64,000 nt of DNA from Anisakis pegreffii (GCA_035041965.1 JAPYMA010000312.1:1-64000), one strand, 5' to 3'. Positions 46,277 through 60,998 are shown, numbered from the stretch's first letter. Numbers and translations are program-made. Notes: generated by a model not told the origin, from the letters alone.

Positions 46277-49200
46277 CTGAACGTATGAATGGACCAACCC
46301 GACAACGTTTCTGTGCCTCAGGCACTCCTAGCAGCAGCAGCAGCAGTAACAGCAGTTCGAGTCACAATAGCATCAGTCAGTCAGCATTCACCTCTAAACC
46401 CATACAAAATCGCAACTACACCATTGATCTGCGCTATCATATTTGTTTATTTGTTTATCTTTATTCCACCCTCCACAAATCAAAGCCTAATCGCATTCAC
46501 TTCTAACAACTGCCTTGAGCATTATCCCCGATAATCCAGTGCACTATCGATATGCCATAACACCTCCTCGTTGCATCTTCAATTAATTATTCAACAGCAA
46601 CGTTCCTCATTTAACTCTCGTTTTCTTTCTGTATCCATCTCATCTCATGTTGTTGTTGTTGTTGTTTGCAGTGGTGTGTGTGTAGCTGTTGTAAAATGCG
46701 GAGTAATATTATCGAATCAATGAAAAATATGTTCGAAGACTTTAAGTGAGTGAAGAAGAAGAACAAGGATTTGCTCATCAACAAATGAAACGGTGATGTG
46801 TTCTAGCAAGCAAGTGGAATGTTTGTTAATAAAACGAATTGATATGGCTCTGAATAAAATCGAAACAAATCAGCACAAGAAAAAACTTCGTCGACTTTAG
46901 TGATGAGATTGACTTTGATCTTATTGATAATCATAATTCAATCACTGCAATCGATTCATTTCCATCATCCACCCAGGATTATCTTCTTATTTCAGTCTCA
47001 CTACCATGCTCTTACTACCGCTTAGATCATGCTAAATTAGGTCGGTCATTAATGAGGATCATATAGATATGTTGAGATGTAATTTGACTTATTGCTTGTG
47101 CTGCTTGCATGTCCATAGTTTATAACACATACATACACCACTAATCGTACTTGAACAATTAATTATCTATGCTCTTCATAAACTAAATCTTAGTGAAAAC
47201 TATAGTTTAGTGTTCGAGTGTTGAACATAGTAGTGGGTTGAGATGACTGTCTTCAAGTTCAAGAATGCTATTGCTGAACAGCACAGCACAGCAGCAGGAA
47301 CACATTTCAATCGCTTGCTGCTTTCAACTCGCATTTCCAACTCCCTCACAAATTTCATTGTTATTATCGTTGATAATTTCTTTTTCAAATCGATGAGGGC
47401 GTTTTTATTGCGCTTAAATCGTTGCAGTGGCGAAATCGTAAAATGTCGAATGCGAAATGCAAAAATGTTTCATTTCAACAACTTCACTCGAATGCTTGGA
47501 CTCTTTTCTTTTTTACGAAAATATAGTGAACCAACAGTATTTTCGCTTTCTTTTTTGAGATGGAAGGGGATGAAGTTAAGGAGAGATCTTATTAAGATTA
47601 AGGAGAGATCTTTGAAGCAGTTGAATTGCTGATTGGCCCATAGTCGTTACTGTTGTTGACTTTAGCGATTTTAGTGTAGTTGATCAAAACTAATGCATCA
47701 ATGTTCAGATTCTTGTGAAATCTCTCGTTCGAGTCTTTTTTTTTTGAAGCGAGACAGGCTGACAGTAGACGGGGGAGGGGGAAAATCATCTAAAATAGCT
47801 GATTTCACGCTAAATTGCTGATGAAGTCACCATTCATCAAATTGGCTTCTGCCGATTTTATGTGTTCGCTTGCAATCATCTTTTTTTGATCTGCAGGAGA
47901 GCATATCTCGAAGACATGTGTTGATCTCGAAGTTTGCTTGCCGGTTGGCAATCGAGCCGTAATAAAACGATACCGAGTGATGTGTGTGAATCGAAGACAT
48001 TCCATCCACAAATTGAAAATGACTGTTCAATTCTCAGTTCAGTGAAAAAATGTTTGAAAAGAAACAACCCCAAAAAAATTACAGCATTTCAGTGCAGCTG
48101 CCAATTGCTTGGAACAAAGCGCGCAATGATTTATTGCTGACATTTTGAATTTTCTTTCCGCCTTTCCGGTTTAGGCTTAAATCAAGAACCGACAACCACA
48201 AATCATTTCTATTATCCTCATTATTCTCACTGATAACATGCCGATGAAATCAAATATCAAATCAGGCACTTAACTTCGCAATGTCATTTGTTCATTCGCT
48301 GTCATACATTTTTATCTGAAGAAGGTGGTTGGCTTCGAGGAGACTTTAACCTATTAAACGAACGAATTCCTCAGCGGTAATACAACAACTTGTGATCAAA
48401 GTTTTACGCCGTTCTTACATGATTGCAAAATAATCAGTTTAGAATTTACACACACACACACACACTCAATTGACTGACTGACATTCAGTTCAATGATAAA
48501 GATTCAGTTTAAAGCTTGCAGATCTGCGTGTGCAAGAGATGATCTTATCTTATCAGCATGGTGATATCGTAGGAATTGTACATCTTATCTGAGACTGATT
48601 AGTTGTTTTTACAAATAATTAATTGATGTGCGAATGGTATTTAGCTGGTAGCATTCAGACATTCATTGTTGATTTACTGATCTAATCAATGAAATCACTT
48701 CATCGAGCATTCCAACCTGAACCAATGAGGGATTACCGTCGACTTTGTATGCTTTGTTATGATAATACCTCTGTTCATTGTTATCGTTTATCAATGCAAT
48801 GTCATGATAAAAGCTTTGTTCGTTTGGAATTTAGTGTTGAGCAATGGACGAGTTGAATTGCACACTAAACTTAAGAGGAAAGCAATTGACAAATCAATGG
48901 ATATTATGATGGTGTTCCAAGTTGCAAATTCAAATGAGCACAGCCGTTTTTACACTTCAAGGAATTCACAGAAACAAATTCAAACGCTGATCATCATAGT
49001 GGTGGGGAACTCACGATGAGCATGTGAGGAACAAAATTTGAGCAATATGAGAACCGCGCAGAGCAGGTTATGCTCATGAGTGTGACCGGTGAGTACGACC
49101 AGCAAATACATTCTCTTGAGAAGTTACTGAGCAAAGTTGACCAAAAACTGTTGAGTATTGACCATAAGAAATCTCAAAAAATTTTGTGAACAGTATCGCT

Positions 49201-51589
49201 TCTCAAAAATCTTCCATTATTGCATCAAATATACTCTCGTTGATTATTCATCTGTGGATATCCACGAACGTCCATTCCTGCCGTACGGTTATCATGTTTT
49301 ATCAATTACTTTTCCTTGTAGCAATTAACCACCCAACATTACACTTACTCCTACTCACTGAATAAACCTATGATCACAAACATCCTTGTATTGCAAACGA
49401 GCATTTTTGCAGATCAAATTTCCTCATTGAAAGGATTATCACTTCAGACTGATATCATCTGAACAATTTTTTTTTGAACTCAAGTCGAAGAAGTCCAAGA
49501 AACTCAGGATTCTCCTTTTGTAAGCGAAATTTTGAGTGAACAGCAACGCCGAATCTTCATTTGTCGTACTGTGAAGAAGTTGACTGATTTAATCATTCTC
49601 GATATCGAACTATGCGGATTTAGCAAATCCAGTCAGAAACCTCTGGTGTGAAGCATTGTGAGCGCCTTAGCAATAGAAAGTACGTAATGAATTCGATCTC
49701 ATTGTAGGTTTGAGGAAATTTCTTTCGTTTCAATTCATAATTATCACCTTAAGAAACACAACGAATCGATTCGTCGTGATACTGTTTGTCTCTCAGTTTA
49801 TGTGCAGTACTCTTCAATAACAACAACGTTTGTAGTAGATAGGTAGCGGATTTATAGATGATTATTGACTGCTGCAGTGTAAAGTGGTATGTGTGTTGGT
49901 TGGTGATTACGCTGAGTAGCACAATCTCGATGCTGATAAGATGCGAACAGATTGCTGTAAGTATACTCGTATGCACCCGTCGCTCTCGGCCAAAACTCAG
50001 TGGATACATCAGAAAATTGAGGGACTAACTCACTTTTTCGGTCAGCCTCAGGCAACAACTCAACAACAACTCAGCTAATTGAGCTCCTCGACAAACGAAC
50101 ACGGCCTACGCTAGCTGGCTGTACTAATCGTTTGATTCCTTCAATTCAACCTATGAATTTGTGCAATTAACATCGATCATTTTCAATAGCACAACGATTT
50201 TTTCAGTTTCAAATTCATAGACGAAAATCGCATAATTCAAACGAATTGTTTACAGTCGACTGCTTGAATTCAATTTAGTGACTGTCTTTGAAACATTTAA
50301 TTTGAATGAACTAGAATGCCAGCTTTTTGAGAGATTTCTCAAGGTTTCTGGGTATGATTCATTGTCGGCGCTGTAGAAAAACCGTCGTTGAAAAACGACT
50401 CAAATAATGGCTTTCAGCAGATTTCATTCATATGAATTTGCATTTTTATGTCATTTGTTTGATTTATTTTCATTTCTCTTATTTTTCGATTATTTCGCTC
50501 AACCCTTTCAATTCAGCAATGAACACCAAACTACGATACATACGATTGATTCCACAGATCACCGAGTTATTATAGTCGATGATGCATCATGCACCAATGT
50601 TCATGCATTGTGAACTGTATGAAACTCACTACGAGTTCATTGTTATTACCCAGAGTGATCCTAGTGAACAACTGAATGATTTGATAGGTTATGCATATGA
50701 TCTGATCATTTGATGTAATCGTTTTGACAGGTTAATTATGCTCAGCTTTACGCAGCGAATCAATCACTTGACAATCGTTGTGCCTCCAAAATTCGTGTCA
50801 AACTCTTAACGCCTGAACAAATAAGCTCAATGAAATGAATACCTTCGATTGTGTGATCAAAAAAGTGTTCGCTCCATTCTGCACTAATCGTGAGCAAAAT
50901 TTGTTGTTTTAAAGTAAATAGGCATAGCGGAAATCTGGTGAAAAACATTTCATTTCATTGCTGAGATAAATGCTTTAGGTAATCGCTATGCTCAATTACA
51001 AATGGCCACTAGAAATCACTCGCTTTACGACGTTATTCACAGATACACTCTTCAAATACGAGATGAGTTTGAAGTCGTCTAACTGATTGTCTCGACTTCG
51101 ACAGATAATTTCTCGGTATTGAAGAAACGGTAGTGAATGCAAAAACCTTCAGCAATTCGAGCCCACAGAGCTATGTTCCCTTTGCAATCGAGCATAATTC
51201 ACTGTTGGCTGATTAACTACAAGGAATGCTTGATATATGGACGACTGCTACGTTTCAAAATGATTTATTTATACGAATATTGCAATGAACGAACAAAATA
51301 AAATTGTTTGGAAGAAATACGAAAATACTGACAAATGCACAATCGATATACAATTCAAACTTGACTCTGAAACACCACCATTAATCGAGTGGCCATAAAA
51401 ACACGGCAATTTCATCCGATAAACTTCCAACATTTGCAGAAACAAAAGCAACACAGCCACCAAATCAGTGTTTCCTGCTCTTACGCATCTTTTCACACCA
51501 TTTAGTCGCATAAAAACTCGTTGTAGTCTTCGAAAATCAGATCGAAAATTCCCTAAAGCCTTTGGAGTGGAGTGATTATTTGCCGTCAA
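46277..51589. other. Long intergenic region, no gene established
   Basis: A CAG/CAA-type microsatellite lies at about 46330-46360 and a (CA)n run at about 48450-48466. The frame at 46285-46534 is driven by that microsatellite. A plus-strand first-exon-like piece at 46696-46745 (MRSNIIESMKNMFEDFK before GTGAGT) has no partner I could find. The 129-codon plus frame at 47243-47632 has no recognised domain. A minus-strand AATAAA (51264-51269) is the likely polyadenylation signal of the CUB gene. Confidence 0.4.
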
Positions 51590-54386
51590 TCATTTCTCGA
51601 GTAATTTATCCTGAGTGGCTAATTCCCGATTTTTCGGTTTCCTCTTCTTTAGTCGACTTCTAATATACAAGAAGATTGATCCACCAATAATGAGAACCAA
51701 GAAAACTGTCACTCCAATAGCACCAGCCACTTTGTACTTGAACAGAGCTGCCATCTCTGAAAGAAATAACAATAACACATTCGTATTAAGTAACTAGCGT
51801 TTGCACATTCATGAACATCGGATTTTTGATATCTTCTAATCACCCATACATCCAGCAATTATTAGCTCTGATTGAAACAATATCAGCTCGTACAAACGTC
51901 TGCGGAGTCTTATTATCATTCACCATGCTCTTTGCAATCGTCTAATGACCATTACCGTTCTCCATCTGTCGACTGATTCGAACAGAACTTAGAAGTAGTA
52001 GAATTTAAAATCGTTGTTCAGCTCAATGTCACCTTGACTACGCTTCAAGCTTCCCATATTCTCATCGTAAGAACATTCGCATTGTTAACACTCATATTGA
52101 TGCATTCATAAATACGCTCATTTTTCAGTTGAATACATCCAAATTGTATGTATGGAAAAGGTAAATTGCGCGTAAAATCTATCAAGTGCTTCTTTCATGA
52201 GGAGTTCAGATTTCAGCAATGTGTTAGAAGGCCAGCTCTTACGTTGTTTATAGGGACTGAAAACAGAGGCTGTGCCCTGGAAGCCATAACGATCCGGCTC
52301 TCCTTCATCGCTCACGAATCGAATTGTCAAATATTGACCGGAACTCATGAAACTGCACTCATCACTGCCAGTACAACTGAAACTCAGACGGCATTTAGAT
52401 ACAATCTGTAATTTACTTTACTTAACGTAACAGCTCATAAAACAATTTCACTTCAACTCTCGATTTTACTCTTAAATCAAAAAAAAGAGCAACACAATGT
52501 AGAAAATTTTTGTGTAAGTTATCATCTCGCTCGTTTCACTAAACTGATAGAGGCAGAAGTTCAGCCGGGAACTTATCCGCCTGAGCTGTGGGTAACCTAT
52601 TGTAGACCGTTAAGGATGTAGAATGTCAAGATCAATTGTGAGATCATGATGGCTATCAATTTCGAGCAGATGATGGCTAGCGAACAACGATCAACTGACC
52701 GACTGACCTGTATGCAAAATCGCTCGGCTCGACTTCGGGCCTTGCATTGTCATGATTGTAGAAATAGATGAAGTCTTTGCCCTGTCGGAGATCCAAATTA
52801 TTTGAATGGAATTTTACGAGTGTATTATTCTCAGGTGCAACCACTTTCCATGAACAATTCAAACTTGGACAATAATATCTGCAAAAATTCATTTTTCATA
52901 GTGCACCGTTTCAAAATCTTTCGGAATTTTCACCAAGTTTTTGAAGTTTTCTCAAAACCCATCAAATTTGCTTGATAGTGATTAAATATTTACATTTTTG
53001 GTGTAAGCGATAGAAATGGCGACTTAAACTGATCGACCTTCACAGTGTAAACCAATGTCATCGTTTAGAAATGCTTCATATTTTTAATGGCAAAAGTATG
53101 TTACTTGTACTAATAGCAAAGTATAAAAGTAGTTCTTTCTCGAACGAACTGCCTCTTATTCTCAACGGGAAAGTGGAAAATTACAAAAACTACTCGAACA
53201 TTGTTAAATATTGGCAAATTTATCATGAACACTCAACGAAGAAATTTTTTGTCCTTTTTCACTAAAAATCAGCACATTTGTATGATGCATTCACATTCAA
53301 GAGGAATGTAATATCATTGCACGTGAATGCTTTCATAAAAGTGCAACTGATTATGAGATCATTTGCACGGTTCCAACCGAAATTTTATTCAGTTACACTT
53401 TTATATAATATAATCATACAGTTGCTTGTATATAATGATACGGTTGTTCATTTTGTTAATTGTTAAAATCGAATACCTTGGGTAGTCAGGTGATGATATG
53501 AACCGATAGTCGGTGTCTCTTAGCAGTAGTATAATTGAATTCATGCACTCACATCGGGCATTTGCTGAAATTTTCAGAGAATTTCATCAGTGATCCATTG
53601 ATTTTTCAGTTTTATCTTGGCCATCATTCTGAGAGCAACAACTGATGATGTTGCAATTCTGCACGTTTCAGATGCGTTCAGTTTATCTTTTTCGAAATTT
53701 AGTGGATTCAATGGCTAAAGACAGTTTTCGTATACAGAATGAAAAGTTCGTTCCTTCAAAGAAATGAAACAACGATCACGTGTTGATTTAGAACCGCAAA
53801 CAATACTTCTTCACGACTGGATCAACATTATGATAATTTATCACTGTCATTTCAAATGGCCTGATTGATCAACTACAGTTTCGACTGAATAACAGTGAAC
53901 CTTGTCAGTATTATTTTTATTCAATGAACATTAATCTTCAAATAAAAAGATGCGGACGTATGCAAAAAAACTGGTTTCTAGTTTCAACTGATAGTTATTA
54001 ATAGTGTCTTATAATTGATTATCATTTATCACTATCATGAGAAGTTGAATAATTCATTGAATAACTGTGACAGCTCTACAAATAATTCTCGATGTGCTCA
54101 CTATGAAAGTTTTTATTGATGTTTCTATTGGGAGTTCTATGATCGCGTTGGCGCTATGGCAACGATAGCAATGGTAATAATTATCATTTTATTGTTAGTG
54201 TTATTATGTCTGCTGTGCTCTGTGTGGATATTGTTGATCGATTATCAAATATCTGACATTACGGTCAAGTCTAAGCTAAACACATGAAAATTAATGAAAT
54301 TAAGAATGCATCTCACCTTGATGAAGGAAACTGAATGTGAACGTACTGAAAAGTAACAGAAATACTGAGGATGGCATCGACATCAT
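51590..54386 (-). CDS. Single-CUB-domain type I membrane protein
   Basis: Five exons: 54386-54317, 53564-53477, 52878-52708, 52376-52243, 51756-51590. All phases close, giving 209 aa. Exon 1 codes for a signal peptide (MMSMPSSVFLLLFSTFTFSF). A CUB domain follows with its usual landmarks: FISSPDYPRYY, NCSWKVVAPENN, LRQGKDFIYFYN, CTGSDEC, SSGQYLTIRFVSDEG and RYGFQGTASVF. Then come a short stem, one hydrophobic helix (GAIGVTVFLVLIIGGSIFLY) and a short basic cytoplasmic tail (RSRLKKRKPKNRE) ending LLEK. CUB domains bind proteins or calcium outside the cell; this one is likely a small cell-surface adaptor or receptor subunit. No named orthologue is recognised. Confidence 0.88.
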
Positions 54387-57300
54387 CTTCAGTGACTATC
54401 ATATGTTCCTGAATATATATCTGATGCCAGTAATAATCTCGTGTTTCAGTTCGTCACAAATACCAATAGCAATAGCAGTAACAAGACGATATGAGATGAA
54501 TATGAATAGAATGTAATTGATAAAGGTTACTCAACGTAACCGTATTTATGTCGTCGCCTATTAATCAGTATTTATGACGTTTATTAATCAATCAGTACAA
54601 TCCAACTATCACCCAACAATGATAACAGCCAGTCCAACGCTTTTGTTTTTTGAATATTTGTCTGTAAACATACCGAATCGGATTAAGCATTCCAACTCAG
54701 CGCTCCAGGAAGCAGCAATATCGATCGTCGTCACATTGCAAACGTTCATATAAATATTCAGTTTATTTTGTTGACGGGTTATTTTTAGATAATCTGTCTA
54801 CTATCGATATTGATAAGTGATTTTTTCAGCTGTTCAATTTCCGTTCAATCAAACGAATTATGAATCGTTCATAAGAACGTGTTTGTCACCTAAACAATGC
54901 ATCGCTAAAGATACGATATGAGCACTCGGCTGAGGTTACCAGTTATGAAAGCTCATTTCCATCCAAATGCTTAATTTTTGCAAAACTCAAATACTCGTTC
55001 CAAAAACGTTCCCCAAAACTCTTTGATGGTCAATGTCATCAAGTCACACCTTTGATGGTCTGAGCCTTTGATCAGTGTCACGACAGATAACCGATGATAT
55101 CAGTACATTGGTGAGCAGAAACGTCCGTTTAGTTTAGACTTCGAAAATATTCAACTAGACGATTTGCGTGAATGACGATCTGCCTACAGATAGGTTATCA
55201 ATCAGTCGGATGAATCGTAATCTGTCTATTACAAATCGTTAGCAAACCAAACAATCGAACGGATTCACGAAACATGACTTCATCAGATGGATAAGAAAAA
55301 ACTGAAAATGACTAGGAAATGAATGCTCAATGATCAATGTTCATGGTCAATATGAATGTTCATGACACTGAATTGCATGCAACTTACGTGAATGCACTCT
55401 GAGAATGTTGCAAACGCTTTCATCAACTATTAATCATTTCTAATAAGGTTTTACCACTAACGAGCATTAATCAATCTGAGTTGATCAACTGACAAATTAA
55501 TCACTCTGATATTTCGTGAGAGAGATACATTAGGCACTAATCGTAAGCGTGTACATAATACACTATTTATCAGCTATGAGCACACTAAAATTAGTCATTT
55601 TCATGAAGAGATAATGAATGACAAATCAAAAACGAAATCCGCATGAATGTCACTGTGATAGGACTTGTCAAGCACTTGTCGATTTCTTGAAACAATTTTG
55701 CCAATCATTTGCGAACGTGAATGATACTGAAATCATGGCAATGACTGTCATCAGAAATCAGATCGGTCTATAAAATGGCTATTTTTAAAGATTGGTCAAC
55801 GATGATCAACAGGAAACATTAAATCGGATAAAGCAGTATCTAGACTCGTGAAGGGCGCGAATTATATTTCTGGATATTGCGATAATATTAATATTCAATA
55901 CGAGGAGAGCTTGGAACCGAGGAAGTTTAATATTCAGGGAGGTGATTCGAGATTTCAAACAAAACGGTTCATCTGTTTCGTGTTTGAACGTTTGTAATCG
56001 AAGTGAATGAAGAATCAGGTATATTTCTGTGCGTTCTTATAACTTGTTCTTTTGAGTTAGTGCATTAGAAGAACGAGTTGAACTAAGCACACTCATGTGA
56101 CACTTAGTACATTACGGCTTGTTGATGATATTTACTTTGGGTTAAATTTGCATCCTGAATAAACAGTTTGGATTGATCGAGTTGTTTTTGAGGAGTCGTT
56201 GAGATAGTGCTTGCATTCGCTCTCAATGACAACAGCCACAAACATTCGCTCACTCAAGATCACTCATCAGATATTTTTACAGTATCTCATCTCTTGGTTC
56301 AATCTAAAGCAATAGTAGTCACTGGATTCGATCATTTTGACTTAGTTATAAGGCTAACAATTATTTTTTTCTAATCAAGCATATAATCAGTTAACAGTAA
56401 TGTGCTTCACGCAACTTATCGTCAATCTAAAGTAATATTAGTGAACAGTAATGTACTTAGAAACTGAAGATTTCAAATTCGTATGAACCAAAACGCTGAA
56501 GGAAAACTAGAGTGTTTTTAGAATTAAAAGCTTTCTCGATTGTATCTGATAAAAAATTTTTTAATCAAAGTACAGACGTTCGAGAGAACGATTCTATTCA
56601 AGCGCATTCAGTCATATTCAGCCAACGATTTTCGTCTATGCCTTGATGCACTCAACTGTAATGAAACCGCGTTAAAAATTCAAGATGCCTTGTTTTACTG
56701 GTTCATTGCATTCGTCAGATCTTCATTCATGCCTTGAATTATGAATAATTCTCACGATAAGAATGTTCGCCTATTCCAAGTCAACTGAAAACAGTTAGGC
56801 ATAAAAATGTCGAAAAAACTATGAAAATGAAAATGTTTTCAGAAGAAATTGAATTTTGACATGTTCAACGACTAAAGATAATTCATAAATACTTAAGTAA
56901 GACTTTTCCAGATTAAATTCTCACTTCGGATCGAACACTGACATTCGCAGTTGTGATCGAACAAAACTGCATGAGCTCTGATTCGCATGAAATTCTCTGA
57001 TCGATGAAATTCAATTGGCGTGAAATTCTGATCGAACAACATTCTGCTCTGCACACTGTCAAATCTACAGTGATTGTTCATGATTATTGCTATAGGGGAA
57101 TGCATATCGTCGTTATGTCTTTATTATGAGTAGTGCGCAATGACTGACATTTTTATGGGATCGGTCAACATTTGGAGTGGTCAACAACCCTCATGTGGAA
57201 TACTGCTCTCATAATACTTGTCAGTTTGATTTTAACGACTAAACAAAGATGATTATCTTGTCGAAGAATTGTCTTCATTAGTCCAAATGTTGCCTTTCGA

Positions 57301-59321
57301 GGAGCAGCACTTCGCTGATTGTATACGATACAGCAATTATAATGAACTAATTCTCTTTCAAACTCGAGTTTGATTGACTCGAATCATTCAACTCGAAACT
57401 TGGGACGGTTGAATAACCATTCGATGATTTAATTTATTGACTTGTTGTATATCATTCATTAAGTTGAATTCGCGAAACAATTAACACCTCCATACGATGA
57501 CTTACTTATCTATGAGCTTTAGATGATGGGACTGTATGAATTGGACAAAGTCTGTCCCAAATATAGTACGAATAAGCATGACATAATGAATTATGACTGT
57601 TTTGAGTTAACTAATGGACTGTTTTGAGAACGAAGCAAAAACATTCATGAAGAAAACTCGCAGAATTGGTGGACTATTTGATGTATTGATAAAACGATTA
57701 GTGTGATCACATTCCATTTGTTATTATGGAATATTATGTATTATGTGTCATGAAATATTATAAACAAGTGATATCACGCAATTTTCTCACATTATTGCTG
57801 CACATTACTCTGATAAAGCAGAGATACCACTGAACTGTTAAGCAATTCAAAAATTATCAACAAATAAAATCAAATTCCACTATATAGCTTCACTGAAAGA
57901 ACATAGCAAACCAATAGGTCATCAGGAAGAAACATAAAGAAATCTAAAATAATAGTAAGAGCTGAATGAAATGTAACGGGTGGTGATCTATGAATTGTAG
58001 AAATTACAGTATGTGAGTAGAATAACTAATGTAATGAGGCGAAAGGTTATTATGAAATTGAGGCGCAGTAGCATCAGTAACAACAACTGAATAGCGGAGA
58101 ATATAGTAGAAAGCGATGCATGGAACGAATGTGGGCGTTTCGGTTTTATTCATGATCAATCAAGTGAGCGTGTAGCAGTCATTGTGATATCATGAACATT
58201 TTGAGTAATAGATTATGCCAGTTGAGTACAGGAAGGATTAATGTAATCCTATTTTGAATACTCACTCAAATTAATCGCGTGCATGTGACAGACACATCGT
58301 TGTTTGATCATCGTCTGTTGTTTGCTTGTTACGAAACACTATTGTGCTAATATAATAATAAAGCCATTGAAAGGCAGCACCCACCAATGAAGCTGCTTCA
58401 AAAAGGGCAACGTGATAGGCGAAATAATCCGAAATATCGATTAAAACGATCGCAAGAAAGCAAATCAATGACAGACACAATCGAATATATTTATTTACCG
58501 ATTGTTATATCGATGCATGATCGAGCATCAAGCGTCTCCGTACGACTGGATCATTGAATAGCATGAATCTGACACAGCAGCACTTTCGGCGGCGATCTGC
58601 TGGAACTGTTTCATTAATAGTTAAGAGTTTATAAATTTATTCCCGATTGAACAATAACTGTCATGCCAGTTGAATACAGGAAATCCCATTTCATCTGTTA
58701 AGCTATGGAACGTTGATTCTGTCTAGTACTTTGACCGGAGACAATGATATGGCCTACACAATGATACAAATATTACTATGGTATGCATGGCGAAATGTCA
58801 GGCAGTGTCAACTGAAAGTTTTTTTAAAAAAAGTTGCAGACACCATAAGATGCTTCATAGATTACCCAAACACTGGATTTACAATTAGTAGGAGGCAAAC
58901 AACGACACAACAACACCAACAATAAGAATCACACAATGGAATTGAATATCAGTGTCATTTCAGATTGCACAATCAAATGAGCCTTATTGTGTCTAAGCTT
59001 CTTTGTGAGTAATAACGTTAAGGCGTTGTTAATTCGATACGAAAACAGCATTGTAATGTATGAGTCTGAGTGATTGTGTTCAGTTGACAAACTGATTGAA
59101 TTATTTGCTTGAGCAAGCAGCACTGATTTTTGACATTTAACGAGAGCAATGAATCGTTGTTTCGTAACAGTCAATGCATCAAATATCAATTGTTTGCACT
59201 GAATTTGTGCCATAGTGACAGTTTGATGAAAACAACAATTGGAGACGGAAGATCGATGATCTATTGAGATGTAATACTTCCTTCCGTGTTTGAAATGGTC
59301 CGTGCGGAGTTTTAATGTGTG
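54387..59321. other. Intergenic, with doubtful gene pieces
   Basis: No complete gene is supported. A minus-strand frame at 58498-58271 codes two hydrophobic segments (LCLSLICFLAIVLIDI and ALFEAASLVGAAFQWLYYY) and ends TAA. It has no Met start, and upstream it runs in the same frame through one TAA into another open stretch (about 58633-58512). The rest is AT-rich DNA without recognisable coding content. Confidence 0.35.
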
Positions 59322-59510
59322 TCAGTGTGGTTTTAATGTGCTTTCCTTATTATTCGGCAACATCAAACCGTTCATATCCTCAAGGCCTTCGGATAGAAGT
59401 TTCAGAACGTGGCCGGCCACATCACAAATATTGTTGTGGGCGCATTCAGCACAATCATTAGGGATTATTGGTGTCAATAGCGTGCGATTGAATGATGACT
59501 TATTTGGCCA
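59322..59510 (-). CDS. Orphan exon-like open frame
   Basis: On the minus strand, after an acceptor-like AATAACAG, a 62-codon frame reads WPNKSSFNRTLLTPIIPNDC, then AECAHNNICDVAGHVLKLLS, and ends at TGA after LKPH. It may instead stop at a donor (AACG then GTTTGATG) with exon end near 59369. Codon and residue make-up look like real protein, with three close cysteines, but no upstream exon was found and no family is recognised. It may be the last exon of an undetected gene. Confidence 0.3.
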   Translation of the reverse strand, partial: WPNKSSFNRTLLTPIIPNDCAECAHNNICDVAGHVLKLLSEGLEDMNGLMLPNNKESTLKPH

Positions 59511-60998
59511 CTGTTATTAAATTTTTATTGTTTCGTTGAAGACGACAACAAGAAAAATATCGATGAGTCAGAAGCAATTAACACTACTTCAAATTCGACT
59601 AGTTCGTCGAACTGCAAACGTTTAATTGGTCTGATAATGATCATTTCGTATTGATTTCTCGAAGGAAAAATGAATGAATAATGAAAATTGCTTCAAATGG
59701 AAGAGATGTAAACCTTCCGAACACAATCATCATAACATTATTCCCATTATCATTGTTACGACCAGTTCCAGCACCAGTCATTAACATCAAAAAACTCAAA
59801 CTGTTTATATTATTCACAAAAGAAAACTCCGATTTAGTTCAGTCATTTAATGACCAATTGAGAGTCTCATTGGTGAATCACTTTTCATAACAGCCGAACA
59901 TGCCGCGATAAAAAAAAAGTTTGAATAAAAAATTCTTGAAAACACAAAACCATTGTAACCAGGCTGAGGGAATGAATATATCTTGTGAAAAATTGTCAAG
60001 AAACACAATTTGATGAGTTCTCATTTCCTTGTGTCAGGAAGTATTCTGGTTCATTGTCAGTTCTTTTCAATCGCCAACTACACTGTTCCGCACTGTTCCT
60101 GCTCCATTTCTCCTTCTTTTAGCAACTTTCTAACTAAACTGAATTTCGTTGTTCTATTCCGTTGAACTGAACTGAACTGAACACTAACAGAAAAGCATGT
60201 TGTGATGAAAGAATTGATGCATCAGCACATTGGGTAAACGAAATTTTATAAATCCAAAGCAGTTGGAATAGTAGATGAATGCAATTAATTGATCAGATCA
60301 TCGTGAGTTAATTAAGTTCCAATAAAATCAATGTTCATGCGGTAACACTTCAGACACTGATAAACTTTATTGAATCGAACAGCTCAATGGGTACAATTAT
60401 AAGAACAGACACCGTTTGAAAGTTCCCCCGTCTTTTAAAAAACAACACAAGACCCACACTCAACATCTTTAGACAGTCACATCCTCAGTAGTTCTTAACC
60501 AATCGAATACGTGACAAAATCAATACGAAACAAAGAACGACAGAGATTTACTGAAAGTTTACGATATAATTTACGATATCATTTTCATCAACTTATTCAC
60601 AAGTCGATGCGTAAAAAAGATTATCAAATACGAACACGCGCAAAAATACCCAGTTAAACATTAAATACTTCAAATTATAATAATAATAATAATAATTTCG
60701 TCGTTAACATCGCATTCTCGAACACAAAACACTGTACAGGCAAGGAAATTAATGACAATGATAACTGTGATAATAATAATAAAATAATAATGATAATAAT
60801 AATCACAATAATAATCATAATAATAGTAATAGCCCCAATAATATCAACCCAACTAATGATATCGATAAAAATAAAAACGGGCCAACAGTGTAACGCAACA
60901 TAAAAACAAATGAAAATTTCTAATGCGCTATCTGCATACAACAGATATGGCAATGCTGCTTTTTAAATAGTCTTCTCTGGATTACCGGTAATTCAGTA
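59511..60998. other. SOCS gene 3' flank and intergenic DNA
   Basis: A minus-strand AATAAA (plus 60366-60371) is a candidate polyadenylation signal about 630 nt past the SOCS stop. An (AAT)n-rich stretch covers about 60676-60840 and produces a spurious isoleucine/leucine-rich minus frame. Confidence 0.45.

Noticed and set aside
46285..46534. Plus-strand frame with an alanine run and a hydrophobic segment
   Set aside because: Driven by a CAG/CAA microsatellite in the unc-87 upstream region; both plus frames there are open for the same reason.
47243..47632. 129-codon plus-strand open frame
   Set aside because: Basic, phenylalanine-rich, without recognisable domain, splice context or partner exon; likely chance in AT-rich DNA.
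60675..60953. Isoleucine/leucine-rich minus-strand frame resembling a membrane protein
   Set aside because: It is translation of an (AAT)n microsatellite tract.
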